DNA of 33,968 bases. Origin: Flexistipes sp041694215 (GTDB lineage Bacteria > Chrysiogenota > Deferribacteres > Deferribacterales > Flexistipitaceae). Every line of letters starts with the position of its first letter. Within the stretch, counting starts at the first letter, position 1. The stretch is taken from positions 1 to 33,968 of the forward strand of contig JASMTO010000180.1 of assembly GCA_041694215.1 (NCBI GenBank), given 5' to 3'. This document shows positions 8,838 through 17,306 of this stretch, one piece after another. The position numbers and the translations under genes were made by a program. The notes beneath the pieces are model-generated. The model was given only the letters and a program-made list of their open reading frames with translations. It ran no database searches and was not told the DNA's origin.

Positions 8838-10121
8838 TTATCCATGGATGAAATCACAAATCAGATCAACAGCTTTAAGTGTCCTGTTGCAATAGTAGAA
8901 AAGGAAATCCTCCCCAAGCTTTTCATCCATTGGTATTTGCTCGGCAGCAGCAAGAGCCCTTGAGCCATCAAAGTCCACAAAGGCCAGTCTTGCAGTAAAC
9001 TCCTCATCCGGCCTTCCAAAAGCTTTCCCCGGCAAAATTGCTACGCCGGTTTCTTCAAGCAACCTGTTGCAAAATTCGCTGCTGGTTTTTATATTTCTTT
9101 TATGAAAGCTTTCCTTGAAATGGATAAAATCCGGGAACATATAAAATGCGCCATCCGGTTTGTTAACTTCAATACCGTTACTGGTCATTTTATTGCTTAA
9201 ATAATCAGCCAATGCGTTCAGGATTCTTCTGGATTGTGACAGGTATCTTTCAATCTTTATCCCTCCTCTAAAAGCTCTGACAGCTGCATATTGAATAGGT
9301 GCGCTTGTGGAAGTAAACGTTTCACTTGCCACAGAAGCCATTGCTTGTAATAACCACTTTAAATTCTTTGGAAACGTAAACGTTCCTAGCCTCCATCCAC
9401 CTGCCCCACACCATTTGCTAAGGCCTCCACTGATAATGGTTCCTTCAGGGTAGTATTGGGCAATGGAATTATGAGTTCCTTTGTAGTTTAACTCACCATA
9501 GATCTCATCAGATAATATTAAAACCTTGTATTTCTCTGCCACATTGGCAATATCCTTAAGTTCCTGGTTTGAATAAGACATCCCTGTGGGGTTGTTTGGA
9601 TAATTAAGGATAAGTAGCCTGGGTTTTGTAGGATCAGACTTACAATGATTTTCAAGTTCATCAGGTGTCAGAAGCCATTTATTTTCTTTTTTAGTGGGTA
9701 GCCAGTATACATGACGACCGACGATATAAGCCTGGGGAGCGTATGAGACCCAACTTGGCGTGGGAATAATCAAGTCACCGTAATAAACAAGCTGAATTAT
9801 GAACATTAGCTCTTTAGAACCTGGACCCACCAGAATATTTTCCGGGTCATACTCCATACCTTGGGTACGCCGATAATAATCTACTATAGCTTCTCTTAAA
9901 GAATATAGTCCTAGTACCGGCAAATAATCTTTTTGGTAAGCATTAGTGATAAGTTCATCCACAACCGGCTGTGGAACTGGAAAAGGTGATTGTCCAAGTC
10001 CTAGTTTGTATACAGCCTTTCCCTGGCGTTTTAGCTTGTTGCTTATTTCATTTATATGCAATGTTGCTGATACGGGTAATCCTCTGACATTTAGGTTAAT
10101 ATTTATATCCGGGCTGCTCAT
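8838..10121 (-). CDS. Class I/II PLP-dependent aminotransferase
   Basis: A 427-residue aminotransferase of fold type I. The PLP lysine is K236 in SGGLSKWCG; the cofactor-binding Asn/Asp/Tyr are in NYPNNPTG (173-180) and LSDEIYGE (D205, Y208); the C-terminal Arg that binds the substrate carboxylate is in ARLAFVDFDG. Substrate cannot be assigned (aspartate, alanine or aromatic types share these motifs). AGGGGG precedes the ATG. A possible promoter (TTGACT-N17-TAGCAT on the minus strand) and a palindrome at 10137-10151 lie upstream. It is a single gene convergent with the feo operon. Confidence 0.92.
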   Translation of the reverse strand: MSSPDININLNVRGLPVSATLHINEISNKLKRQGKAVYKLGLGQSPFPVPQPVVDELITNAYQKDYLPVLGLYSLREAIVDYYRRTQGMEYDPENILVGPGSKELMFIIQLVYYGDLIIPTPSWVSYAPQAYIVGRHVYWLPTKKENKWLLTPDELENHCKSDPTKPRLLILNYPNNPTGMSYSNQELKDIANVAEKYKVLILSDEIYGELNYKGTHNSIAQYYPEGTIISGGLSKWCGAGGWRLGTFTFPKNLKWLLQAMASVASETFTSTSAPIQYAAVRAFRGGIKIERYLSQSRRILNALADYLSNKMTSNGIEVNKPDGAFYMFPDFIHFKESFHKRNIKTSSEFCNRLLEETGVAILPGKAFGRPDEEFTARLAFVDFDGSRALAAAEQIPMDEKLGEDFLFYYCNRTLKAVDLICDFIHG

Positions 10122-10136
10122 TTTGTATCCCCCTAT

Positions 10137-10151
10137 TGTCGACTGTCGACA
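10137..10151. promoter_or_regulatory. Palindrome upstream of the aminotransferase
   Basis: TGTCGAC-T-GTCGACA, a perfect 7+1+7 inverted repeat lying between the possible -10 and the ribosome binding site. It is a candidate repressor operator; no matching regulator is seen nearby. Confidence 0.5.
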
Positions 10152-10443
10152 TTCATGCTATAGCAATTCATTTCATAAGTCAATTAATATTTGAACATCT
10201 GTTGTAGTTTATTATCTAGGCCGCCTTTGTCCCGAATGGTTTTTACTAATGTTGAAAATCCAAATTGATGGGAAATATAGTTCAGTTTATAACATTCTGT
10301 TACTAAAAAAAATTATAACATTGTTGTCACCAGTCTTAAAATTAGAGAAGATTTTGCGCGTACCTGAGCAATATTTGCACACATACTTAAAAAATTATCT
10401 TAAAAATATACGTTATATCAAGAAGTTAAATGCCTGGCAAATA
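10152..10443. other. Intergenic stretch, no gene seen
   Basis: A roughly 290-base, AT-rich gap between divergent genes. A 73-codon open frame (10249-10470) has no ribosome binding site, is mostly Lys/Leu/Ile as random AT-rich sequence gives, and overlaps the sigma-54 promoter, so it is not called. The stretch may hold upstream activator sites. Confidence 0.5.
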
Positions 10444-10460
10444 TTGGCACGAAACATGCA
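10444..10460 (+). promoter_or_regulatory. Sigma-54 (RpoN) promoter
   Basis: TTGGCACGAAACATGCA. The -24 GG (10446-10447) and -12 GC (10458-10459) are separated by exactly ten bases, and TTGGCACG is the consensus -24 element. It lies about 40 bases upstream of the secreted-protein gene at 10499, which should therefore depend on RpoN and an enhancer-binding activator. Confidence 0.75.
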
Positions 10461-10498
10461 TATAAACTAGTACAATATAGAATAAAAGGAGGAACAAA

Positions 10499-10909
10499 AT
10501 GAAAAAACTCGCAATTATTTTAGGAATTATGGCTTTAGGTGCTAGTATGGTATTAGCTTATGGTCCTGGAATGGGAAAAGGATTTTATAATGGTGGTTTT
10601 GGTATGGCCCAAGGATATAACCAAAATGTAGGACCGGGCTGGGGTGGGTGCCCTGTAGCAGGTTATTATGCAGGGCAGCAGCAAACTACTCAGCAGTTGA
10701 CGCAGGATGAAGCCAAGGCTAAAGTGCAGGAATTCTTGGCAGCTAATTTGAAAGGATATGAGATATCAAATGTCCAGCAGTTTAACGTTCCTAGGGGACA
10801 GATGTATCAGTTCAGTGTTTCTGATGACAACGGTAACACTCTTATTTTAAGGGTAAATCCTTTTGGCTATGTTGTGGGACCTTTTGCTACATGGACTTCT
10901 CCACAATAA
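10499..10909 (+). CDS. Secreted Gly-rich protein with a PepSY-like C-terminus
   Basis: A 136-residue exported protein. A clear signal peptide (1-20, cleavage after VLA) is followed by a Gly/Tyr/Gln-rich stretch to about residue 60 that contains one Cys, then a PepSY-like domain (about 66-130: LTQDEAKAKVQEFL..., ending LRVNPFGYVVG). PepSY-type domains are often periplasmic and of unclear function. AAGGAGG precedes the ATG, a sigma-54 promoter lies upstream and a terminator follows, so it is a single-gene unit. Specific function is unknown. Confidence 0.8.
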   Translation: MKKLAIILGIMALGASMVLAYGPGMGKGFYNGGFGMAQGYNQNVGPGWGGCPVAGYYAGQQQTTQQLTQDEAKAKVQEFLAANLKGYEISNVQQFNVPRGQMYQFSVSDDNGNTLILRVNPFGYVVGPFATWTSPQ

Positions 10910-10911
10910 TT

Positions 10912-10941
10912 AAGGGGAGTAAAGCTCCCCTTTCCCTTTTT
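10912..10941 (+). terminator. Terminator after the secreted-protein gene
   Basis: AAGGGGAG, short loop, CTCCCCTT followed by a T-rich run (TTCCCTTTTT). A typical rho-independent terminator. Confidence 0.9.
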
Positions 10942-11008
10942 AATCTATTAGCCTATGGACAGCTATATTCCGCATTGGCATTCATTCTATATCCAAAAGT
11001 CCGGTTGC

Positions 11009-11037
11009 TTGACAAAGTATATCTATACAGATAATAT
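11009..11037 (+). promoter_or_regulatory. Promoter of the nitroreductase gene with an embedded palindrome
   Basis: TTGACA (11009-11014), 17 bases, TAATAT (11032-11037). Between the two boxes lies GTATA-TC-TATAC (11017-11028), a perfect inverted repeat placed where a repressor could block polymerase. Confidence 0.6.
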
Positions 11038-11071
11038 TTATTTATAGTTAATATCAGAAGGGGGGGATATT

Positions 11072-11899
11072 ATGAGTTTGTTTATCGTGGATAGCGGTAA
11101 ATGCACACGTGATGGAATATGCGTAGCTGAGTGCCCTATAGGACTGATCGAATTAAAGGATAAAAAGTCTCTCCCTGAGCCTATTGACAGGGCTGAGGCG
11201 ATGTGTATTAACTGCGGGCACTGTGTGACTGTCTGCCCTCATGGGGCTTTTTCACTTGCCACAATGAAACCTGAAGATTGCCCTCCGGTGAGAAAAGATT
11301 TGGCACTGGATATTGAACATGTCAAGCATCTCCTGCAAACCAGGAGGTCAATCCGTACATATCAAGACAAGCCAGTAGCCCCTGAGACACTTGAAAAGCT
11401 TATCGACATTGCCAAATACGCCCCAACAGGTGGGAATAGTCAGCGAATTAAATGGATCGTAGTCAATTCGCGTGAAGGCATGCGTACTCTTGCTGGCGAA
11501 ATGATTGTGGATTTTATGCGACACTTGATTAGTGAGAAACACCCTTTGGCAAAAGGCTACAATCTCTCATTTTTTGTGAAAGCATGGGAGGATGGAAATG
11601 ATCTTATCAGCCGCGGGGCACCCGGACTTGTAATTACCCATGCACCAAAAAACTATGCGATGGCACAAACGGACAGTGCAATAGCACTTACTTTTCTTGA
11701 TCTGACAGCGCCCTCTTTCGGCCTTGGGACCTGCTGGGCGGGATTTTTTATGATGGCTGCGGCACAATGGTCACCACTTCAAGAAGCTCTTGGACTGCCC
11801 AAAAGAAATGCGTGCTTCGGTGCTATGCTGATCGGGTATCCAAAATATGAATACCTCCGCATTCCGTTAAGGAAACCAGCGGAGATAGCATGGAAATAA
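11072..11899 (+). CDS. Ferredoxin-nitroreductase fusion protein
   Basis: A 275-residue protein with an N-terminal two-cluster ferredoxin (residues 1-65) and an FMN nitroreductase domain (about 88-275; RRSIRTYQDKPV start, PTGGNSQ motif). The second cluster has the full set C45, C48, C51, C55. The first has C11, C17 and C21 with Asp (D14) where the second Cys would be expected, so it may hold a 3Fe-4S or Asp-ligated cluster. Such proteins reduce nitro or quinone-like compounds with electrons passed through the ferredoxin; the substrate is unknown. GGGGGG precedes the ATG. It probably shares a transcript with the LarE-like gene 25 bases downstream. Confidence 0.88.
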   Translation: MSLFIVDSGKCTRDGICVAECPIGLIELKDKKSLPEPIDRAEAMCINCGHCVTVCPHGAFSLATMKPEDCPPVRKDLALDIEHVKHLLQTRRSIRTYQDKPVAPETLEKLIDIAKYAPTGGNSQRIKWIVVNSREGMRTLAGEMIVDFMRHLISEKHPLAKGYNLSFFVKAWEDGNDLISRGAPGLVITHAPKNYAMAQTDSAIALTFLDLTAPSFGLGTCWAGFFMMAAAQWSPLQEALGLPKRNACFGAMLIGYPKYEYLRIPLRKPAEIAWK

Positions 11900-11924
11900 A
11901 ACATAAGAAAGGGAGAAAGTTAAA

Positions 11925-12638
11925 ATAAAATATTTTAAGGATTATAAAAGCTGTATAGTTGCTTTAAGCGGAGGGATGGACAGCGCATCGGTACTAAAGC
12001 TCGCAGTGGATGAACTGGGAGCAGGTAATGTGGCTGCAGCTACCTGCATAAATTCATACATTTTTAATTATGAAATTAAAAATGCCGAGCTTATCGCAAA
12101 TACGCTGGGGGTAAAATGGTATACCTTTATGTCCAGCCCTTCAGAAGAATTTTACGAAAATGTCCCAGACAAGTGCTACTACTGCAAGAAAGCGGTCATA
12201 GGTGAGATTATCAAAATTTCTAATAAATACGGCTATCAAGTCGTTTGTGATGGCAGTAACGTGGATGATCTTGGGGACTACCGGCCGGGGATGAAAGTAT
12301 TGAGCGAATACGGCGTCTTCTCCCCCCTTCTTGAAGTCGGAATGGGGAAACAAGATGCTGAAATGATAGCATGTACAATCAATAACCCTGAAATATTTTT
12401 CAATACTGAATCGTGTGTAGCTACCCGTATCAAAATCGGGCGGATTACTGAAGAGCGGCTTGGGAAAATAAAGCAGATTGAAGACAAACTCAGATACAAC
12501 TATCCCGGTATACGCGTCAGAGACTATGGAGAAAAGGCCAGGGTGGAATTTAAAAAGGAAAAGCACTTAACCAATCTAGATAAAAAGCTAATAGAGAAGG
12601 TTGTGAAAATGTTTTTTGGAACTGTGGAGTTTGAATAG
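11925..12638 (+). CDS. LarE-like PP-loop ATPase without a standard start codon
   Basis: The PP-loop ATP-binding motif SGGMDS and the rest of the protein match the LarE/ExsB-like family (LarE adds sulfur while making the nickel-pincer nucleotide cofactor). DKCYYCKK and ESCVATRI correspond to the family's Cys positions that supply or hold sulfur. The first ATG (11976) is the Met inside SGGMDS and cannot be the real start, since the frame continues upstream through KYFKDYKSCIVALSGG. Between the stop at 11904-11906 and that point there is no ATG, GTG or TTG; the best candidate is ATA at 11925, nine bases after AAGGGAG, which gives 237 residues. No larB or larC is nearby, so its role may be another sulfur transfer. 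Confidence 0.75.
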   Translation: MKYFKDYKSCIVALSGGMDSASVLKLAVDELGAGNVAAATCINSYIFNYEIKNAELIANTLGVKWYTFMSSPSEEFYENVPDKCYYCKKAVIGEIIKISNKYGYQVVCDGSNVDDLGDYRPGMKVLSEYGVFSPLLEVGMGKQDAEMIACTINNPEIFFNTESCVATRIKIGRITEERLGKIKQIEDKLRYNYPGIRVRDYGEKARVEFKKEKHLTNLDKKLIEKVVKMFFGTVEFE

Positions 12639-12669
12639 GCTTAAGATTTTTACTTGTTTTTCCACATTA

Positions 12670-12699
12670 ATTAAATATCATTATTCAAGTGTATTTAAT
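12670..12699. promoter_or_regulatory. Inverted repeat upstream of the Rrf2 gene
   Basis: ATTAAATA-N14-TATTTAAT, a perfect 8-base inverted repeat ending 15 bases before the Rrf2 start codon. It is a candidate autoregulatory site, but in AT-rich DNA it may be chance. Confidence 0.4.
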
Positions 12700-12714
12700 G
12701 AAAAAAGAGGTAAT

Positions 12715-13140
12715 ATGCACGTTACAGCCAAGACAGTTTATTCTATACTGGCAATTGTAGAGCTGGCAAATTCTCCATGTGGGGAAGCTGTAAAGGTTTC
12801 TAAAATTGCTGAAAAACATGATATCCCCAAAAGATTTCTTGAAATTTCGCTATCAGAGCTTAGATCATCAGGCATTGTGGATTCAAAGAAGGGAGCCAAC
12901 GGTGGATTTTTCCTTTCAAAAAGGATCGAAGACATATCCATGTACGATATCATCAAAATAACAGAAGGCAGTGTGGAAATCTTCAACTGTGAGAAATATA
13001 CTAAAAACAAAGATTGCCAGCTAAACCCCATATTTGATAACCTCAACTTGGAAATATCTGATATCTTAAAAAACATGACTTTTGCAAAAGTGTTGAAAAT
13101 AATAGAAGATAACAGAAACGTTGTAAATTTTATTATATAG
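12715..13140 (+). CDS. Rrf2-family transcriptional regulator
   Basis: A 141-residue regulator with the Rrf2 winged helix at the N-terminus (HVTAKTVYSILAIVELA; KVSKIAEKHDIPKRFLEISLSELRSSGIV; KGANGGFFLSK). Two Cys in FNCEKYTKNKDC lie where Rrf2 proteins such as IscR and NsrR hold iron-sulfur ligands, but the usual three-Cys set is not complete, so a cluster is uncertain. The frame opens at 12616, yet GAGGT before the ATG at 12715 and the family N-terminus fix the start. It follows the LarE-like gene and may control it and the nitroreductase. Confidence 0.88.
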   Translation: MHVTAKTVYSILAIVELANSPCGEAVKVSKIAEKHDIPKRFLEISLSELRSSGIVDSKKGANGGFFLSKRIEDISMYDIIKITEGSVEIFNCEKYTKNKDCQLNPIFDNLNLEISDILKNMTFAKVLKIIEDNRNVVNFII

Positions 13141-13370
13141 CCAACAGAATCCCAGTATCTTTTTAATTGTTATCATCTCAAAATTTTTAAACACTATGTT
13201 ATAAGGTTAGCTTCAATAATAAGGATCAGAATATGAAAAACTCATATTGCAAAAAATCGGACGATTTCAGCGAAAAAACTTGACTAATACACTATGAATA
13301 TTATCATAACAAATATTCAGTCTGATGATGTGCTTTCAGCAGACTTTAAACAAATAATAGGGGGTGGCCG

Positions 13371-13766
13371 ATGCCTCATTTACAATTTGAATTTAACTTC
13401 AAACTTACCACGAATGAAAAAAGAGATTTTTCCCAGAAAGTTATGGAACATTTTTCAGACATTATGGATACTGCTACAGGGCATATCGGGATAACACTGA
13501 GAGAATTTGATTCAGAAAATTTAATCATGGGCAGAGCTGAAAGTATTGGTTCTAAGACAGCTTACGTTAATGCGGATATCAGGAAAGGACGTTCTTACGA
13601 ACAAAGACGTAATTTAGCTAAGGCTTTTATGGAAGAAATTCGAAATTTTTTTAGTGTACCGAAAGACAATATATACGTTATTATTACAGAACACGAAGGT
13701 GAAGATTTTCACCTTTATGAAAGATCATTAAAATCCTGGTCGGAGGGTGAAGACCCTTTAGCATAA
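13371..13766 (+). CDS. Tautomerase/isomerase of the CHMI-like type
   Basis: A 131-residue protein that begins Met-Pro. The exposed N-terminal proline after Met removal is the catalytic base of the tautomerase superfamily. Length and the overall pattern (PHLQFEFNF start, later KTAYVNADIRKGRS and KDNIYVIITEHEGEDF) fit the 5-carboxymethyl-2-hydroxymuconate isomerase-like branch. The substrate is unknown, and no aromatic-degradation genes are nearby. GGGGTGG lies before the ATG. The 230 bases upstream hold no gene. A perfect hairpin (13786-13804) follows. Confidence 0.75.
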   Translation: MPHLQFEFNFKLTTNEKRDFSQKVMEHFSDIMDTATGHIGITLREFDSENLIMGRAESIGSKTAYVNADIRKGRSYEQRRNLAKAFMEEIRNFFSVPKDNIYVIITEHEGEDFHLYERSLKSWSEGEDPLA

Positions 13767-13785
13767 TAATCCCCCACCTCCCCAC

Positions 13786-13804
13786 CTACACTTCGTAAGT
13801 GTAG
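13786..13804. terminator. Hairpin between the tautomerase and livF
   Basis: CTACACTT-CGT-AAGTGTAG, a perfect 8-base-pair stem between two convergent genes. No adjacent T run, so only a possible terminator. Confidence 0.45.
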
Positions 13805-13866
13805 TCGATGCACAAAAAGGATAAATGAATAGTATTTTTTTATTTTAAGATTTTTCAACCCCAGTT

Positions 13867-14580
13867 TTAGAGCCCTAGATATGCTTTTTTAATTTCAGGA
13901 TTGTCCATCAAATCATCAGGTGAACCTTCAATTACAAACTGACCATGCTCCATAACATATGCTCTATCACTGATTGCTAATGAGTTAATAACATCTTGTT
14001 CAACAAGAAGTATTGTTGTTCCGTATTCTTCAGAAATTTTACTAATTGTATTAAATATATTTTTTTTCAACAACGGTGCCAATCCCAGAGACGGTTCATC
14101 TAGCATCATTAATTTTGGGTACCCCATAATACCTCTTCCAATAGCAACCATCTGTTGTTCTCCTCCGCTCAAAGTAACAGCTAATTGTTTCTTTCGTTCC
14201 TGTAATCTCGGGAACAGCGTAAAAACTTCCTTTATACTCTCTTTAAAATGTTTTTCAGCATTCTTGCTGTATGCACCTATTTCCAAATTTTCGTATACAC
14301 TCATTAAAGAAAAAAGTCTCCTGCCTTCAGGAACATGAATAAGCCCTTTTTCGACTATTTCATGAGGCTCCAGCTTACTGATTATTTCATTGTCAAATTC
14401 AATAGTACCATCAATTGGTTTTAACATTCCTGAAATAGTTTTTAATAAAGTGGACTTGCCTGCACCGTTAGCACCGATAATACTTATAATCTCACCTTTT
14501 TCTATTTGCAGTGATAAATCAAAAATTACCTGCATTTCTCCATATGACACATTTATACTATCGACTTTTAGCAGCGACAT
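13867..14580 (-). CDS. livF: Branched-chain-type amino acid ABC transporter ATPase LivF
   Basis: A 237-residue ATP-binding subunit. Walker A is GANGAGKST, the signature is LSGGEQQ, Walker B is LMMLDEPSLGLAP, and the switch His/Gln region is LLVEQD. The PEGRRLF motif is typical of LivF. It works with LivG on the cytoplasmic side of the LivHM permease. Its start overlaps the end of livG by 23 bases, and it is the last gene of the liv operon. Confidence 0.95.
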   Translation of the reverse strand: MSLLKVDSINVSYGEMQVIFDLSLQIEKGEIISIIGANGAGKSTLLKTISGMLKPIDGTIEFDNEIISKLEPHEIVEKGLIHVPEGRRLFSLMSVYENLEIGAYSKNAEKHFKESIKEVFTLFPRLQERKKQLAVTLSGGEQQMVAIGRGIMGYPKLMMLDEPSLGLAPLLKKNIFNTISKISEEYGTTILLVEQDVINSLAISDRAYVMEHGQFVIEGSPDDLMDNPEIKKAYLGL

Positions 14581-15292
14581 ATTCCTCTCCTAGATAAGCT
14601 TTTATAACCTCTTCATCTGCAGCAATTAAATGCGGTTCTCCTTCAGCTATAATTTTACCAAAATTCATAACATAGATATTTTCTGACAAATTCATTATCA
14701 CTTGCATTATATGTTCGACAATTATTATCGTAATTCCCGAATTGTTTATTTTTTTTATAATCGGCAGCATCTGAGCTACTTCTGAAGGTCTGAGGCCTGC
14801 CATAACCTCATCCAGCAAAAGAATTTTAGGGTTAGTGGCTAGCGAGCGGCATAATTCAAGCCTTTTTAACTCTGGAAGTGTTAAATTCTTTGCAAGAACG
14901 TTCTTTTTATCATAAAGATTGAGAAATTTTAACACATCCAAAGCGATTTTTTCAGCTTCATGCAAAAAATTTGTCTGAGCAAAAGCTCCTACCATAGTGT
15001 TATAAAGAACTGTTTTTGATCTAAAAGGTCTTACCACCTGAAACGTTCGGGATATTCCTAATTGGCATATTTCGTAAGGTTTTTTCCCTCCTATTTCTTT
15101 ATTATTAAATAATATGCTACCGGAGCTCAGGGGTAATGCTCCGGCAATACAATTAAACAATGTTGTCTTTCCAGCGCCGTTAGGGCCAATTATTCCGACA
15201 ATTTGCTTATCATTTATTTCCATGTTTACTGAGTTAACTGCAGTTAACCCACCAAATTTTTTTGTCAAATCCTTTATTTTAAGCAGCCCCAT
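14558..15292 (-). CDS. livG: Branched-chain-type amino acid ABC transporter ATPase LivG
   Basis: A 244-residue ATP-binding subunit with Walker A GPNGAGKTT, Walker B ILLLDEVMAGLRPSE and the H-loop in IIIVEHIM. The ABC signature is LTLPELKRLELC rather than LSGGQ, a divergence common in LivG proteins. The frame is open to 15352, but AAGGAG six bases before the ATG at 15292 fixes the start; livM stops 11 bases before it. It is part of the minus-strand liv operon. Confidence 0.93.
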   Translation of the reverse strand: MGLLKIKDLTKKFGGLTAVNSVNMEINDKQIVGIIGPNGAGKTTLFNCIAGALPLSSGSILFNNKEIGGKKPYEICQLGISRTFQVVRPFRSKTVLYNTMVGAFAQTNFLHEAEKIALDVLKFLNLYDKKNVLAKNLTLPELKRLELCRSLATNPKILLLDEVMAGLRPSEVAQMLPIIKKINNSGITIIIVEHIMQVIMNLSENIYVMNFGKIIAEGEPHLIAADEEVIKAYLGEEYVAAKSR

Positions 15293-15302
15293 AACAAACT
15301 CC

Positions 15303-16342
15303 TTATTTATTATCAGTGAAAGTACTTTCTTTTGGTTTGTCAAATGGATCAATTATGTACTTTTTTATTAAAATGGAAATAGGCTCTATTATGCCCCTGG
15401 GTTGATAGCGCATAACGATAACTAAAATCAGCCCATATATTATAAGGTGTAAACCGGGCAGAGAGCTTGAAACGTAAATCCTTGTTATCTCGCCTATAGG
15501 CCTGAGCAAAAGTGCACCCAACACAGGACCTAGAATGGTTCCACGCCCACCGATAAGTGCAATAAATGCTATTTCAAAAGAAAGATTAAGTCCCAAAATA
15601 GATTTTGGATAAAAATACAACATCAACTGTGCGTAAAATGTTCCTCCAAGGGCAGTAAAAAAGCAACTTAATATCATGGCAATAAGTTTGTATTTTGAGA
15701 CTTTTATCCCTAATGATTCTGCAGCTTCAGGATCCTCTCCGGCTGCAGCTAAATAATATCCAACTTTTGAATTCATCATGACATAAGTTAACAGTAAAAC
15801 AAAAATAAGCATTATCAATATGATATAAAAATATGGATATTTGCTTGAAAACTGAAAATGAGAAAATGAATTGCCGCTAACCAAATTTATCAACAAACCT
15901 TTCGGACCTCTTATTTCAAAAGGACCTATTCTTTCAATATTTTCAAACAGTACCCGAATTCCTTCACCTACGGCAATTGTAGCCAAAGCAAAATAAGCTC
16001 CTCTTAGCTTTAGTGTTGGCAGGCCTATCATAACTCCTACTATAGCGGCCATAATTCCTCCAAAAATCATACCAATCCAAGGACTCAAACCATATGTTAA
16101 ATACAGAACTGTAGAAGTATATGCCCCGATGCCGACAAAAGCTGCATGCCCTAATGGCAAAACTCCAGCAACCCCCCCACAAAATTCCAGCAGGATGTTA
16201 GGTATGCATAAAAAACAATCAAAATTAATATTTGCATTACTGTTGAACTGTTTACAAACAATGGCAGTACAAAAACTACAACCAAAATCGTTAACGCCAT
16301 AATTTTAACAATTGGTTTCTGATTTATTAAAAGTTTAAACAT
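15303..16342 (-). pseudogene. livM: LivM permease, split by a frameshift in a run of seven G
   Basis: The permease subunit LivM is present in two overlapping frames. The N-terminal part (16342 down to about 16178; MFKLLINQKPIVKIM..., two membrane helices, ends ...SCWNFVGG) has AGGAG before its ATG. The rest (from about 16171 down to 15303) continues ...AGVLPLGHAAFVGIGAYTS, the conserved LivM motif, in another frame. The break lies at a run of seven C on the + strand (16172-16178). One more base in the run would rejoin the frames as VGGVAGVLPLGH. It is either a sequencing error, a real inactivation or a slippage site; the rest of the gene is intact. Confidence 0.9.
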
Positions 16343-16362
16343 CTTACACTCCTGACTCCAAA

Positions 16363-17247
16363 TTAAAAATCCTGCTTAAGCCCAAAAAGACCAGATGGCC
16401 TTACAAATAAAACAATCAAAAATACAATATAAACTAGCAATTCTGTCCATGTAGCCGCCATAAATTGAGCTCCTAACGTTTCAATAACGCCCACGATGAT
16501 TCCTCCGAGAATTGCTCCTGTTATACTTCCCAGCCCTCCCAAAACAACGATTATGAATGATTTAATATCAAAAGTAACACCAACAGTAGGATATACATAA
16601 TAAAAAGGCACTAAAATACAGCCTGCAATACCGCAAAGTGCACAGCCTAAACCAAAGGAAATATTATAAATTTTTGATTGTTTAATACCCATAAGAGATG
16701 CAGCTTCTCTGTCCAAGCTGGTAGCTCTTATTGCTTTGCCCATTTTCGAATATTTCAGAAACCAGAAGAAAAAAATTCCTACTAAAATACTTATTCCAAA
16801 ACCAATAATTTTCGGTAATAAAAAGTACATATTAAAGACTTCAATTATATGACCTGTAACGCTTGTTTTGACTACCCGGTACTCAGCACCGAAAAGCAAT
16901 AGAGCCAAATTATCAAGAATATACCATACACCGGTTGTAACTATAATAACGGTTATGGGTTCTCTTACATCTTTTTCAGCTTCAAATGTTGGCTTAATAA
17001 CAAATTGCTGTAAATAATAACCGAAAAAAAACATGAAAGGTACAACAACAAAAAGTGATAAGTATGGATTTACTCCGGTAAGCTTAACAAACCAGTATGC
17101 TGCAAACATACCGACCATCAAGACTGAGCCATGTGCAAAATTTATAACCTTCATTACACCAAAAATAAGTGTTAAACCCATTGCTGCTAACCCATATATG
17201 GAACCCATAAGTATACCATTTAGTAAAGCTTCAATATAACTAATCAT
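16363..17247 (-). CDS. livH: Branched-chain-type amino acid ABC transporter permease LivH
   Basis: A 294-residue inner-membrane permease with about eight hydrophobic helices and the LivH start pattern LLNGILMGSIYGLAAMGLTLIFGVMKVINFAHG. The EAA-like loop that contacts the ATPase is around GKAIRATSLDREAASLMGI. It is separated from the binding-protein gene by a terminator-like hairpin and from livM by 20 bases. It pairs with LivM to form the channel. Confidence 0.95.
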   Translation of the reverse strand: MISYIEALLNGILMGSIYGLAAMGLTLIFGVMKVINFAHGSVLMVGMFAAYWFVKLTGVNPYLSLFVVVPFMFFFGYYLQQFVIKPTFEAEKDVREPITVIIVTTGVWYILDNLALLLFGAEYRVVKTSVTGHIIEVFNMYFLLPKIIGFGISILVGIFFFWFLKYSKMGKAIRATSLDREAASLMGIKQSKIYNISFGLGCALCGIAGCILVPFYYVYPTVGVTFDIKSFIIVVLGGLGSITGAILGGIIVGVIETLGAQFMAATWTELLVYIVFLIVLFVRPSGLFGLKQDF

Positions 17248-17268
17248 GACAATGCTCCTTGTTTATAA

Positions 17269-17300
17269 AAAGCGGCAGGCAAATTTATTCCTGCCGCTTT
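17269..17300 (-). terminator. Hairpin between the binding-protein gene and livH
   Basis: An 11-base-pair stem (AAAGCGGCAGG with CCTGCCGCTTT, ten-base loop), followed on the minus strand by TTTTTAT. It should stop part of transcription after the binding-protein gene, so that protein is made in excess over the permease. Confidence 0.85.
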
Positions 17301-17306
17301 CTTCAG

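Noticed and set aside
10249..10470. 73-codon open frame before the secreted-protein gene
   Set aside because: It has no ribosome binding site, random AT-rich residue content, and lies across the sigma-54 promoter.
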